This document shows positions 1 to 8,576 of a DNA stretch of 64,000 nucleotides, one piece after another. Source of the stretch: WHTI01 sp963756365 (GTDB taxonomy: Bacteria > Actinomycetota > CADDZG01 > WHSQ01); the NCBI GenBank assembly GCA_963756365.1, contig CAVWNF010000003.1:1922001-1986000 (forward strand), in the 5' to 3' direction. The stretch's first letter is position 1. Each line of letters starts with the position of its first letter. The notes beneath the pieces are model-generated. The model was not told where the DNA came from. It made no database searches and saw only the letters and a list, made by a program, of their open reading frames with translations. The position numbers and the translations under genes were made by a program.

Positions 1-716
1 TCGTCGATCGTGACGTCTGCTCCCACCACGAGGTCCTCTTCAGCTTCGATGCTCCGGACGGTGCGGTTCACCTTCCCGCGGAAGTGGATCTTGGCGACCG
101 TTTCCTGGCCTACGTAGCACCCCTTATCCAGATCGAGAGCTCCGATCTCCTCGAGGCGTGCCTCCTGCGGGATCGTGTGGTTGCCCATGTCGAGCCCCCA
201 CCGCGGAACCCCGGCCTTGATCCGGAGATCCTCGAGTTCGCGTTCATCGATCGGCTCGGCGCTCGCCGCGAGCTCTTCCAAGAGCGTGCCGAGGTCGGAT
301 CGGCGCACCCACAGGTAACCCGCATCCACGCCCCAGGTGGTGGCCGGGTGAGCTGTAGCAGGAACCCCCACGGTGAGGTCTCGCCACCCCTCGCCGACGA
401 GTAGTACGAGGCCCATCTCCTCGGACACGTCCTCGATCTCGACCTGTGTGGCAAAGACGTAGCGGCGGAACTCATCGGGGAAACTCTCACGCAGAGAGGG
501 CTCGAAGTGCATCAGGATCGCGTTGTCGCTCGCGACCGCCTCGAAGAATCCGACCATCCGGCCCTTCGCCGTAAGCATGGCCCCGGAGCGCGCCTCCCCT
601 GGATCGATGTCCTCGAATGAGCGCGTGACGATCTGATGGAGGAACCAGGCGCGCTGAACCCCGGTGAAGCGGAGCTTCCCGCGGTCCGAGGCGTCGTTGT
701 ACCTGATGGTTGCCAT
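1..716 (-). CDS. ygfZ: YgfZ/GcvT-like folate-binding protein, C-terminus cut by window edge
   Basis: The gene enters from the left edge; about 238 codons are visible and the C-terminus is missing. YgfZ-family proteins bind tetrahydrofolate and support iron-sulfur enzyme assembly or repair. The family signature KGCYVGQE is seen near residues 198-205, after an aminomethyltransferase-like N-terminal region. ATG at 716 follows an AGAGG motif. The divergent acyl-CoA dehydrogenase starts only 20 bases away, so the two genes share a very short control region or are leaderless. GcvT itself is less likely because this cysteine signature marks YgfZ. Confidence 0.85.
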   Translation of the reverse strand, partial: MATIRYNDASDRGKLRFTGVQRAWFLHQIVTRSFEDIDPGEARSGAMLTAKGRMVGFFEAVASDNAILMHFEPSLRESFPDEFRRYVFATQVEIEDVSEEMGLVLLVGEGWRDLTVGVPATAHPATTWGVDAGYLWVRRSDLGTLLEELAASAEPIDERELEDLRIKAGVPRWGLDMGNHTIPQEARLEEIGALDLDKGCYVGQETVAKIHFRGKVNRTVRSIEAEEDLVVGADVTID

Positions 717-736
717 ACCTCTATTCTCAACGCACC

Positions 737-1885
737 GTGGACCTGAACCTTTCCTCAGAGCATCAGCAGGTGCGAGATACCGCCCGTGAGTTCGTCGAGC
801 GAGAGGTACTCCCTCACGTCCGCGAGTGGGACAGAACCGAAGTGATGGACCGCTCGATCGTCAAGAAACTCGCCGATGTCGGCTTCCTAGGGGCACCGAT
901 CCCCGAGCGCTACGGCGGGCCCGGCCTCGACAACCTCTCTTACTGCCTGATCATCGAAGAGGTCGGTAAGGCCGATTCGTCCGTGCGCGGCGTGATCTCC
1001 GTGAATGTGGGCTTGGTCGCGAAGACGATCCTCAAGTGGGGCACCGATGAGCAGAAGGATCGGCTCCTTCCGAAACTCTGTTCGGGGGACGCCCTCGGCT
1101 GCTACGCGCTGACGGAACCGGGGTCTGGTTCGGATGCTGCGGCCCTCATCACCTCGGCGACGCGCGACGGAGATTCCTGGGTGCTGTCCGGCACGAAGAT
1201 GTTCATCACGAACGGAGCGTGGGCAACGCATGCGCTCGTCTTCGCTCGCACCGGGGAGCCCGGCCCCAAAGGCATCACTTGCTTCATCGTCGACACCTCG
1301 ACCGATGGATTCAGCACCACACCGGTCACGGGAAAGCTCGGCCTCCGCGCGCAAGACACCGCCGAATTGGTCCTCGCCGAGGTGCGGGTTCCCGACTCCG
1401 ACCGTCTTGGGGATGAGGGCGAAGGTTTCAAGGTGGCGATGTCGGCCCTCGATAACGGGCGCATGTCTCTCGCGTCCGGATGCGTAGGGATAGCGCAGGG
1501 CTGCCTTGAGGCGTCGGTGGCGTATGCGAAGGAGAGAGAGGCCTTCGGGGGACCGATCGCGAGGTACCAGTTGATCCAGGAACTGCTCGCCGACATGGCG
1601 GTCGAGACCGAAGCGGCGAGGCTGCTCGTTTGGAAGGTTGCCGCACTCGCCGATGCGGGGGTCAAGCACACGATCGAGTCTTCGCATGCCAAGTACTTCG
1701 CATCCGAGGTAGCGGTGCGCGCCGCGAACTCCGCGGTCCAGGTATTCGGTGGCTACGGCTACATCGACGAGTACCCGGTTGGGAAGTACCTGAGAGACGC
1801 TCGGGTCGCGACCCTCTATGAGGGCACCTCGCAGATCCAGAAGCTGATCATCGGACGAGCGCTGACAGGCGAGAGCGCCTTCTAG
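737..1885 (+). CDS. Acyl-CoA dehydrogenase (short/medium-chain type)
   Basis: This 382-residue FAD enzyme should catalyse alpha,beta-dehydrogenation of an acyl-CoA and pass electrons to ETF. Visible family features are CYALTEPGSGSDAAAL (FAD/substrate contact), FGGYGYIDEYPVGKYLRD near the C-terminus, and LYEGTSQIQ, whose glutamate (about residue 361) is at the catalytic-base position of butyryl/medium-chain enzymes. I chose the GTG at 737 because the conserved N-terminus (DLNLSSEHQQVRD) begins there; an in-frame ATG at 710 would lie inside the divergent ygfZ start. The substrate cannot be told from sequence. It stands alone and ends 4 bases before a convergent operon. Confidence 0.9.
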   Translation: MDLNLSSEHQQVRDTAREFVEREVLPHVREWDRTEVMDRSIVKKLADVGFLGAPIPERYGGPGLDNLSYCLIIEEVGKADSSVRGVISVNVGLVAKTILKWGTDEQKDRLLPKLCSGDALGCYALTEPGSGSDAAALITSATRDGDSWVLSGTKMFITNGAWATHALVFARTGEPGPKGITCFIVDTSTDGFSTTPVTGKLGLRAQDTAELVLAEVRVPDSDRLGDEGEGFKVAMSALDNGRMSLASGCVGIAQGCLEASVAYAKEREAFGGPIARYQLIQELLADMAVETEAARLLVWKVAALADAGVKHTIESSHAKYFASEVAVRAANSAVQVFGGYGYIDEYPVGKYLRDARVATLYEGTSQIQKLIIGRALTGESAF

Positions 1886-1889
1886 CCCT

Positions 1890-3087
1890 CTAGCCCGCTA
1901 GTTCCTCCGAGATAGAACCGCCGAAGAAGTCGAGCAGCAATTCCGAGGTGCGCTCCGGGTGTTCGATCTGAGGAACATGAGCGCCGTCTTCCCAGACCTC
2001 GACCCGAGCGGCCGGGAGTTCGTGAGAGACGCGATCGCCGAAGCGCGCGGTGATCAGCGGATCCTTCTCGCCGTACACGAACAAGGAAGGAACCTCGAGG
2101 CGGGAGAGACGCGCCCAGAATCCTTCCTCCCCGAACGGCTCGTCGAGGTAGATATTGCGAGCGGCCGCGAGGAATGCCATCCGGGCGCGCGGGGACTTCC
2201 ACGTGAGCAAGAAGTCGTCGGCCGCGGCCCCGTACCACTCGTCGGGCAGCCGGTCTGGATCGGCCATCAGCTGCTTGATCCCCGACAGGACCTGTTTGCG
2301 AGGGATACGCGGGGCGAGGAAACCGAGCTCCGGACGGGCGAGTCTCACCAACCACAACGCCGGACGATGCGAGAACGCGGTGGCAGGGCAGAGACACGCG
2401 ATCGATCGCGCCTTCTTCGGTTCGAGCATCCCGATCTCCATGGCGATACGACCACCCATCGAGTTACCGACCAGGTGCGCGTCCTGGTATCCGAGGACGT
2501 CGAGGAACTCGATCATCGAAGCAGCTAGGTAGTTCGCGTCGTATCGGGCCCGAGGCTTCGACGACGCTCCGAAGCCGGGGAAGTCTGGGACGATCACCCG
2601 GTAGTGGCGTGCCAGTTCGGGAATGATCGTTAGCCACGATGACTTGGTTGCGCCGAGACCGTGCATCAACAGCAACGGTTCCGCCGTCCGGGTCACCAGC
2701 GATCAGGGTCGACAACTTGATCCGACCTACCTGGATCTTCTCGATCGAGTAGTCGAGCGCCCCAGCCGCTGGATGTTCGAACATGGTCTCGAACCTCATC
2801 GCGCGCTCGATGCTCCCCCGAACGTTCAGTTCCCCAGCGGCGAAAGCTTCGACCCCGGAGACCTCGCCTTCGACCATGGCCCTCCAGGTCTCGGCTGACG
2901 CGAAGATCTCTGCATCAGGAGTGCCGTTGGGTTTACCGACCTCGCACAGATCGCCGGTCACGACTACATCGCGCGGGTAGGCGCGTCCGACGTGAAGGCG
3001 CCACCGCCCCTCGGGATGCTCCTTGCCTGCCACGGCGAACCGCAGTGGCAGCGCGTCTATGAGAGCGCCCGAATGATCCCCCGACAT
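1890..3087 (-). CDS. SCP2-like domain / alpha-beta hydrolase fusion, one frameshift
   Basis: The N-terminal ~125 residues look like an SCP2 sterol/lipid-carrier domain (ETWRAMVEGEVSGVEAF, GELNVRGSIERAMRF). The rest is an alpha/beta hydrolase with oxyanion motif HGLG, nucleophile GNSMGG, acid VYGEKDP and histidine DGAHVPQ. The two halves lie in different frames; deleting one base near 2685 joins them as IAGDPDAEPLLLMHG, which matches the usual SCP2-hydrolase fusion. The start at 3087 (MSGDHSG) precedes the carrier domain. It is the last gene of a minus-strand operon after two acyl-CoA dehydrogenases, which suggests hydrolysis of a lipid or CoA-related intermediate. The exact substrate is unknown. 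Confidence 0.75.
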
Positions 3088-3154
3088 GACGATCACCCTA
3101 CCCGGGCAGGGTCGTCTCATCCCTGCAAACGAGGATGGTTCTCCAGTGTCCGAA

Positions 3155-3204
3155 GTGTCTAGTTAGCCTGGGTTGAGCCGGCGTTCAGTCGGTGTCTAGT
3201 TAGC
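3155..3204. repeat. 13-bp direct repeat around an acyl-CoA dehydrogenase stop codon
   Basis: GTGTCTAGTTAGC occurs at 3155-3167 and again at 3192-3204. The second copy contains the stop codon of the upstream dehydrogenase, so the gene end appears to have been duplicated into the spacer. No function is evident. Confidence 0.6.
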
Positions 3205-4284
3205 GAGGAGAGCGTCTGCGATCGCGGCGCGGTGGATACTCGGTGACCCATCGAAGGAGGCGATCCACTCAGCTCGCTTGTAGTAGCGATGAAGGATGTG
3301 CTCCCAGGTGAATCCGATCCCACCATGCACCTGGATCGAACGCTCGCATGCCGTTACCGCAGCCTCTGCTGCCCGCCCTTTGGCCGCCAGCACCGCGGTA
3401 TCCGCGTTGTCGTCGTTCTCCGCTACGCACCACGCGGCCCAATAGGCGAGCGACCTCGCCAGCTCCGTGTCCGCGTAGATGTCAGAGATCTGATGGGAAA
3501 CAGCCTGGTAGACCCCGATCGGCTTCCCGAACTGTTCGCGCGTCGAAGCATGTTCCTTGGCCAGCGCGAGGGCGGTCGAGCAGATACCAACCGCCTCGAG
3601 AGCCAGAGCCGCGTACGAACGCCGCCTGATCTGATCGATGACAGATCCCGCGTCGCCAGGTTCGGCGAGCACCTCGACCGGGGTCGCGTCGAAGACCAAC
3701 GACCCGAGTCGACGGGTTGCGTCAACGGTTTCGGCAACGTTCCCCTCGACGTCCCGCGCCAGGAATAGCCCAAGGCCGTCGGGTCCGCGCGCTACTACAA
3801 CCGCATGGTTCGCTGCCGCGAGGTCGGGGATCAGATACTTCTCTCCGGTGATCGTCCACGACTCACCGGATCTTTCGGCCGTAGTGGTGCACTCGCTCAT
3901 CGCGTCGAAGGTGGCTGGCCCGCCGGGCTCTGCGTAGGCAAACGTCACGACCGCCTTGCCTGCGACTACCTCCTCGAGAACGGCACCGCTCAGCGCAGGC
4001 AGCGCCAGACCGATGGTCGCGAAGAAGGGCCCGGGGTAAAGCGCCGCACCGGTCTCCTCGAAGATGACCGCCTCCTCCAAGAACCCCATCCCGGCGCCCC
4101 CTTGAGCCTCAGGCACCGACAGCGACGTCCACCCGAGGTCCGCGACCGTCTGCCACGACGACGGATCCCAACCGTCATCGGACTGCGCGAGTTCGGAAAC
4201 CTTGTCCGCATCGAACCGGTCGCCGAGGTACTGCCGGGCTCCCGCCCGCAGCATCTCCTGCTCTTCAGAGAACGAAAAATCCAC
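3196..4284 (-). CDS. Acyl-CoA dehydrogenase family subunit lacking the catalytic glutamate
   Basis: This 362-residue protein starts at GTG 4284 (VDFSFSEEQEML). The acyl-CoA dehydrogenase fold is recognisable, including VHGGIGFTWEHILHRYYKRA near the C-terminus. Where the partner has EAGTSEVLRN, this one has FDGSPSIHRAAIAD with no glutamate. In actinobacterial FadE pairs (for example the ChsE cholesterol enzymes) one chain is catalytic and the other degenerate, forming alpha2beta2 heterotetramers. With the catalytic gene directly upstream, I infer the non-catalytic partner. Its leader carries the UCUCGA-loop hairpin. Confidence 0.8.
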   Translation of the reverse strand: MDFSFSEEQEMLRAGARQYLGDRFDADKVSELAQSDDGWDPSSWQTVADLGWTSLSVPEAQGGAGMGFLEEAVIFEETGAALYPGPFFATIGLALPALSGAVLEEVVAGKAVVTFAYAEPGGPATFDAMSECTTTAERSGESWTITGEKYLIPDLAAANHAVVVARGPDGLGLFLARDVEGNVAETVDATRRLGSLVFDATPVEVLAEPGDAGSVIDQIRRRSYAALALEAVGICSTALALAKEHASTREQFGKPIGVYQAVSHQISDIYADTELARSLAYWAAWCVAENDDNADTAVLAAKGRAAEAAVTACERSIQVHGGIGFTWEHILHRYYKRAEWIASFDGSPSIHRAAIADALLAN

Positions 4285-4299
4285 ATTCCATCCTGTTCT

Positions 4300-4321
4300 G
4301 CGGATCGTCGAGACGATCCGC
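4300..4321 (-). repeat. Palindromic hairpin element, copy 1 (UCUCGA loop)
   Basis: In the minus-strand transcript, arms GCGGATCG and CGATCCGC flank the loop TCTCGA, followed by AGAAC. The element sits 15 bases upstream of the GTG start at 4284, in the 67-base gap between two acyl-CoA dehydrogenase genes. The same 22 bases occur exactly at 53588-53609, and related hairpins lie at 53003 and 52057. There is no U-tract, so it does not look like a plain terminator. Confidence 0.75.
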
Positions 4322-4351
4322 TTCTTCTTCCGGTCCGGAACCAGAGAGGCG

Positions 4352-5548
4352 TCATCGACTATCTGCCTTTGGGGAGGTCGAGACGACCGCTCTCCGTCCG
4401 ACGATGATGTTGCGAAGAACCTCGGACGTCCCTGCCTCGATCGTGTTCCCTCTCGAACGCAGCTGGTGGTACTGCCAGTAGCCGTTCCACGTGCCGTCCG
4501 CGCCATCGAGTTGAGCGCTCGGCCCGAGGATGTCGAGAGCGAGTTTGGTCAGGCGCTGATTCGATTCCGACCAGTGGAGTTTGGCCACGGATCCCTCCGG
4601 CCCGGGTACGCCGGTCTTCATCAGTCCGGTCAGGGCGCGGTAGTTCGTGAAGCGCAGGGCCTGTAGATCGAGCCACTGCTCGACGAGCCGGTCACGGATC
4701 AGCGGGTCATCGGCCGCGGTCGAGCCGTTCCTCCGGGTTTCCTTCGCCAGTGCGATCAGCTTGCGGACCTGGATCTCGAGCCGGGCCGTCAGGGCGAACC
4801 CAAGCGTTCCTCGCTCGTGCATCAGGGTCGTCATCGCGACTCCCCACCCGCCGTTTATCTCGCCGAGGACGTTGTCCACCGGGACGCGGACATCGGTGAA
4901 GAAGATCTCGTTGAACTCCGGGTCGCCGGTGATCTGTCGCAGCGGCCTCACCTCGATGCCCGGTGAATGCATGTCGACGAGCATGTAGGTGATGCCCTTG
5001 TGCTTAGGGGCGTCGGTGTCCGTGCGCGTCATGAGGATGCACCAGTCCGCGATGTGGGCGAAGCTGGACCACACCTTCTGTCCCGTCACGACGAACTGAT
5101 CTCCGTCCCTCGTCGCCTTGGTCCTGAGCGACGCGAGGTCGGATCCGGATCCCGGCTCCGAGAAACCTTGGCACCAGACCTCCTCGCCCGAGAGGATCTT
5201 GGCGAGGTGACGCTCCTTCTGCGCGTCGGTCCCGTGAACGATGATCGTCGGACCAGCCATCCCGAGGCCGATGACACCGATGTGTTCGGGGGTCTCGGCG
5301 CGAGCGGTTTCCTCGAGGAAGATCGCTTGGTGGGTGTAGGGGGCGCCGGCTCCGCCGAATTCCTTCGGCCACGTAAGTCCGGCGTAGCCGCCGTCGTAGA
5401 GCTTCTTGCTCCAGACGCGCGAGACCTCTTCCTCGTCGCGGCCCGGCGAGTGATCTCGTTCCTTCCACCCCTGGGGCAGGTTCGCCTCGATCCACGTCCG
5501 TAAACCATCTCTGAACGCAGCTTCGGAAGACGAATCCCTGAAGTCCAT
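4352..5548 (-). CDS. Acyl-CoA dehydrogenase, FadE type, catalytic partner
   Basis: This 398-residue FAD-dependent acyl-CoA dehydrogenase of the longer FadE class starts at ATG 5548 (MDFRDSSSEAAFRDG); an upstream in-frame ATG at 5590 adds 14 non-conserved residues. Motifs include GFSEPGSGSDLASL, VWSSFAHIADW and the C-terminal NTIEAGTSEVLRNIIVGRR, which carries the glutamate missing from the downstream gene. The two are probably one heteromeric enzyme acting on a bulky or branched acyl-CoA such as a steroid or lipid side chain. It is first in the operon that ends with the SCP2-hydrolase. Confidence 0.87.
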   Translation of the reverse strand: MDFRDSSSEAAFRDGLRTWIEANLPQGWKERDHSPGRDEEEVSRVWSKKLYDGGYAGLTWPKEFGGAGAPYTHQAIFLEETARAETPEHIGVIGLGMAGPTIIVHGTDAQKERHLAKILSGEEVWCQGFSEPGSGSDLASLRTKATRDGDQFVVTGQKVWSSFAHIADWCILMTRTDTDAPKHKGITYMLVDMHSPGIEVRPLRQITGDPEFNEIFFTDVRVPVDNVLGEINGGWGVAMTTLMHERGTLGFALTARLEIQVRKLIALAKETRRNGSTAADDPLIRDRLVEQWLDLQALRFTNYRALTGLMKTGVPGPEGSVAKLHWSESNQRLTKLALDILGPSAQLDGADGTWNGYWQYHQLRSRGNTIEAGTSEVLRNIIVGRRAVVSTSPKADSR

Positions 5549-5790
5549 CGCGGCATCTTGCACGAAGCGAGGAGTGGCCACAAGCAACACCCGTCGCTCC
5601 GTCTATCTACGAGGGATTCCCTATGGACGTGGGCCCTTGTCTGCCGGATGATGCCCCCTTACGTCTGTCACGGACCGGGCAGGAACGCGCGAGGCCCGGA
5701 GCGAATCGACCAAGTGACAGGTAGGCTCGCTCGGGCGGTATCGCGCGGGACCGGGCAAACAGGGACCACGGATCGTTATTGGGGGAAGAC
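5549..5790. other. Divergent spacer between the FadE operon and the Mce operon
   Basis: This 242-base gap must hold the promoters of both operons. I see GTGACA near 5715 and a TATCGC-like box about 19 bases later, but neither is convincing. The plus-strand start at 5791 follows GGGGGAAG, a usable ribosome-binding site. No gene is evident. Confidence 0.4.
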
Positions 5791-6672
5791 ATGGCTGACT
5801 ACGAGGTCGAGATCAGCATCCGGGACCTAACCAAGTCCTTCGGAGCTCAGACCGTGCTCGAAGACATTACGTTCGACGTTCCCAAGGGCAAGATCACCGT
5901 CGTCCTGGGCCCATCTGGAACCGGAAAGTCGGTCTTCCTCAAGCATCTGGTCGGCCTCCTGAAGCCGGACCGGGGCGAGATCTGGATCGGAGACAAGAAC
6001 GTCCCCGCTCTGAACGAGCGCGAGCTCTATGAGGTCCGTCGCAAGTTCGGGGTCCTATTCCAGGACGGTGCGCTCTTCGGGTCGATGAACATCTTCGACA
6101 ACGTCGCCTTCCCGCTGCGCGAACACACCAAGAAGAAGGAAGGCGAGATCGCCGACATCGTCAACGAGAAACTCGAGATGGTTGGACTGATCGGCGCCGA
6201 GAAGAAACTTCCCGGCGAGATCTCGGGCGGCATGAAGAAACGCGCCGGCCTCGCAAGGGCCCTGGTGCTAGACCCTCAGATCGTCCTCTTCGACGAGCCG
6301 GACTCCGGGCTAGACCCTGTCCGTACCGCCTTCCTCAACGAATTGATCAAGGACCTGAACCGCCAGCTGGACGCGACCTTCATGGTGGTCACGCACGACA
6401 TCCCGACCGCTAAGAATGTCTCGGACTACATCGGGATGCTCTACCGGAGGAACCTCGTGAAGTTCGGACCGGTGGAGGACATGTTCACCTCGGATATCCC
6501 AGTCGTAAGGCAGTTCTTGTCTGGCTCGACCGAAGGTCCCATCGGTATGTCGGAAGAGAAGGACCAGACGAAGGCAGTGAAAAGCTCCTCGGGCATGAGT
6601 GCAGCGGAGGTCGAGGAGATGGAACGGGAGGCGGGCGCCCCTGATGAGGCCACGGCGGAACACAGCGGCTGA
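5791..6672 (+). CDS. mkl: MceG/Mkl-type ABC transporter ATPase
   Basis: This 293-residue cytoplasmic ATPase should energise the Mce lipid importer encoded downstream, like MceG of mycobacteria and MlaF of proteobacteria. Walker A (GPSGTGKS, about residue 37), signature ISGGMKKR and Walker B with D-loop (IVLFDEPDSGLDP) are all intact. An acidic tail of about 45 residues follows the ATPase core, as in other Mkl proteins. ATG 5791 (MADYEVEISIRDL) is preferred over one four codons upstream because it follows GGGGGAAG. In mycobacteria mceG is usually unlinked; here it heads the operon. Confidence 0.92.
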   Translation: MADYEVEISIRDLTKSFGAQTVLEDITFDVPKGKITVVLGPSGTGKSVFLKHLVGLLKPDRGEIWIGDKNVPALNERELYEVRRKFGVLFQDGALFGSMNIFDNVAFPLREHTKKKEGEIADIVNEKLEMVGLIGAEKKLPGEISGGMKKRAGLARALVLDPQIVLFDEPDSGLDPVRTAFLNELIKDLNRQLDATFMVVTHDIPTAKNVSDYIGMLYRRNLVKFGPVEDMFTSDIPVVRQFLSGSTEGPIGMSEEKDQTKAVKSSSGMSAAEVEEMEREAGAPDEATAEHSG

Positions 6673-6685
6673 GAAAGCGGATTAA

Positions 6686-7459
6686 TTGGCAAGACCGGTT
6701 CGCACGCTCGTCGTAGAGACGGGCAACATGTTCGCCATCACGCTCGAGGCGTTCCGCGTGATGTGGAAGCCCCCTTACCCGTGGCGCGAGTTCGTGCGCC
6801 AATCGTGGTTCATCGCCAGCGTCGCCATGTTCCCCGCGGTCCTTGTGGCGATCGCGTTCGGGGCCACCATCGCCCTTCAGGTCGGCAACGTCGCTCGTCA
6901 GTTGGGGGCAGAGTCCCAGACGGGCGCCGCCATGGTGCTGGCGGTCGTGCGCGAGGCGGCTCCGATCGTTGCAGCCCTGCTGATCGCCGGAGCCGGTGGG
7001 TCGGCGATGTGCGCGGACATCGGCTCTCGCAAGATCAGGGACGAGATCGACGCCATGCAGGTGCTTGCCGTAGATCCGATCGCAACCCTAGTGGTCCCAC
7101 GGATCTGGGCTGCGGTCTTCGTCGCGATGCTCCTTGACGGGTTCGTCTCCGTCGCTGGGATCGCGGGAGGATATTTCTTCAACGTCGTGATCCAAGGAGG
7201 TACGCCCGGTGCGTATCTCGCCTCGTTCAGCCTCTTAGCCCAGACCGCCGATCTGGTGGTCGCCATCATCAAAGCCGGGATCTTTGGCTTGGTCGCGGCG
7301 ATGGTCGCCGTCTATTTCGGCTTCTATGCGAAGGGCGGTCCGAAAGGGGTCGGCGACGCGGTCAACCGCGCGGTCGTCGTCACCTTCATGCTCGTCTTCT
7401 TCGTGAACTTCATCCTCACCGCCCTGTACTTCGCCATCGTCCCTCAGAAGTTCGGGTGA
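6686..7459 (+). CDS. YrbE/MlaE-family permease, first pair, A-type
   Basis: This 257-residue polytopic membrane protein is the permease part of an Mce importer. MlaE-family marks include GGSAMCADIGSRKIRDEIDA (the cytoplasmic loop that contacts the ATPase) and KGGPKGVGDAVNRAVV near the end. The start is a TTG at 6686, 13 bases after the mkl stop; GAGAAAG is a weak ribosome-binding site. Its closest relative in the window is the permease at 8577, showing that a two-gene permease module was duplicated. Confidence 0.9.
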   Translation: MARPVRTLVVETGNMFAITLEAFRVMWKPPYPWREFVRQSWFIASVAMFPAVLVAIAFGATIALQVGNVARQLGAESQTGAAMVLAVVREAAPIVAALLIAGAGGSAMCADIGSRKIRDEIDAMQVLAVDPIATLVVPRIWAAVFVAMLLDGFVSVAGIAGGYFFNVVIQGGTPGAYLASFSLLAQTADLVVAIIKAGIFGLVAAMVAVYFGFYAKGGPKGVGDAVNRAVVVTFMLVFFVNFILTALYFAIVPQKFG

Positions 7460-7463
7460 TCTG

Positions 7464-8321
7464 ATGGCGCAGGCAAGCAACCGGGTCCAGAGAACCTTCT
7501 CGTTTCCGGCGCGCGTTTTCACCCGGCTTCTCGACGGGCTCGAGGGGCTGGGCAAGCAACTGGGCTTCATGGGCAAGTCCCTCGGCGACATGGTCTTCGC
7601 CACCAAACACGTGGGCGAGATCGCTCGCCTCGTCTCCGAGATCACCCTTGGCGCAGGCGCACTTATCGTCGGGGCTGGCACCGCTGGAGTCATCTTCTTC
7701 ATGTCCTTCTTCACAGGCACCCAGGTGGGTCTCGAAGGCTTCAAGGGACTGCAGCTGATCGGAGCCGAGGCATTCACGGGGTTCCTCGCCGCCTTCGCCA
7801 ACACCCGCGAGATCACTCCATTGATCGCCGGGGTCACACTCGCCGCGCAGGTCGGCGCAGGGTTCACCGCCGAACTTGGCGCGATGCGTGTCAACGAGGA
7901 GATCGACGCACTCGAGGTGATGGGCGTTCGCCCGGTGCCCTATCTCGTCTCGACGAGGATCATCGCTGCGGTCACCGCGATCGTTCCTCTGTACCTGATC
8001 GCGCTGTTCGCCTCGTACTTCGCTACCCAGCTCGTGGTCACCGATCTCCTCGGGCTATCGGGAGGAACCTATGACCATTACTTCACCCTCTTCCTGCCAC
8101 CGATAGACGTCCTCTATTCATTGATAAAAGCGGTCACGTTCGCGATCGCGGTCGCCCTGATCCACTGCTACTACGGCTTCCACGCGAGCGGGGGGCCGGC
8201 CGGGGTGGGGATCGCGGTCGGTAAGGCGATCCGGGCGTCCATCGTTGCGGTCAACATCCTCAACCTCGTCCTCTCCGCCTTCATGTGGGGAGTGACAGAC
8301 ACCATCCGGATCGCGGGCTAG
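7464..8321 (+). CDS. YrbE/MlaE-family permease, first pair, B-type
   Basis: This 285-residue permease pairs with the gene ending 4 bases upstream. The B-type carries an extra N-terminal segment (FPARVFTRLLDGLEGLGKQ), then the MlaE core with ELGAMRVNEEIDALEVMGV and ASGGPAGVGIAVGKAIR. In Mce systems YrbEA and YrbEB form the membrane heterodimer beneath the Mce hexamer. The B-type copy at 9369 is very similar. The gene ends in TAG inside a 15-bp tandem repeat. Confidence 0.9.
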   Translation: MAQASNRVQRTFSFPARVFTRLLDGLEGLGKQLGFMGKSLGDMVFATKHVGEIARLVSEITLGAGALIVGAGTAGVIFFMSFFTGTQVGLEGFKGLQLIGAEAFTGFLAAFANTREITPLIAGVTLAAQVGAGFTAELGAMRVNEEIDALEVMGVRPVPYLVSTRIIAAVTAIVPLYLIALFASYFATQLVVTDLLGLSGGTYDHYFTLFLPPIDVLYSLIKAVTFAIAVALIHCYYGFHASGGPAGVGIAVGKAIRASIVAVNILNLVLSAFMWGVTDTIRIAG

Positions 8322-8349
8322 CTCTTCCTGCCCCAGCTCTTCCTGCCCT
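8320..8349. repeat. 15-bp tandem repeat, two copies, at the end of the first permease pair
   Basis: AGCTCTTCCTGCCCC is followed directly by AGCTCTTCCTGCCCT. The first copy overlaps the stop codon of the second permease gene. It may be a simple slippage product. Confidence 0.7.
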
Positions 8350-8576
8350 AGATCGTCCCGTTTTGGCCGGTTCTGGCCCGGCGATCACGACTACTTGCCG
8401 AGCGGATGGGAAGGAACGAACGGCCCGCGGCGAACCTATGGAGGGTACGGGCACCCCGCCTCGACACCGCGGTCTATGGGCGGGTGCGGTGCTTGTGTCC
8501 AAGAGAAGTAGATTGTCTCTGCCTGCCTTACGCATGGCGGCATTTGGATTCGGGGGATGGCGAAATCGCATCACGG
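8322..8576. other. 255-base spacer inside the Mce operon
   Basis: All other Mce-operon genes overlap or nearly touch, so this gap between the permease pairs stands out. It holds the 15-bp tandem repeat and no convincing ORF or hairpin. It may mark the junction where the second permease pair arose, or carry an internal promoter; I could not identify firm -35/-10 boxes. Confidence 0.5.

Noticed and set aside
1600..1640. GGTCGAGACC as another UCUCGA-loop element
   Set aside because: The stem is only three or four base pairs and lies inside conserved coding sequence.
887..1687. 266-codon minus-strand ORF inside the first acyl-CoA dehydrogenase
   Set aside because: Antisense shadow; the plus-strand frame encodes a complete, conserved enzyme.
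3088..3117. Imperfect hairpin (GACGA...TCGTC, CCCT...AGGG) before the SCP2-hydrolase start
   Set aside because: Short and interrupted arms; at this GC content such pairings are expected by chance.
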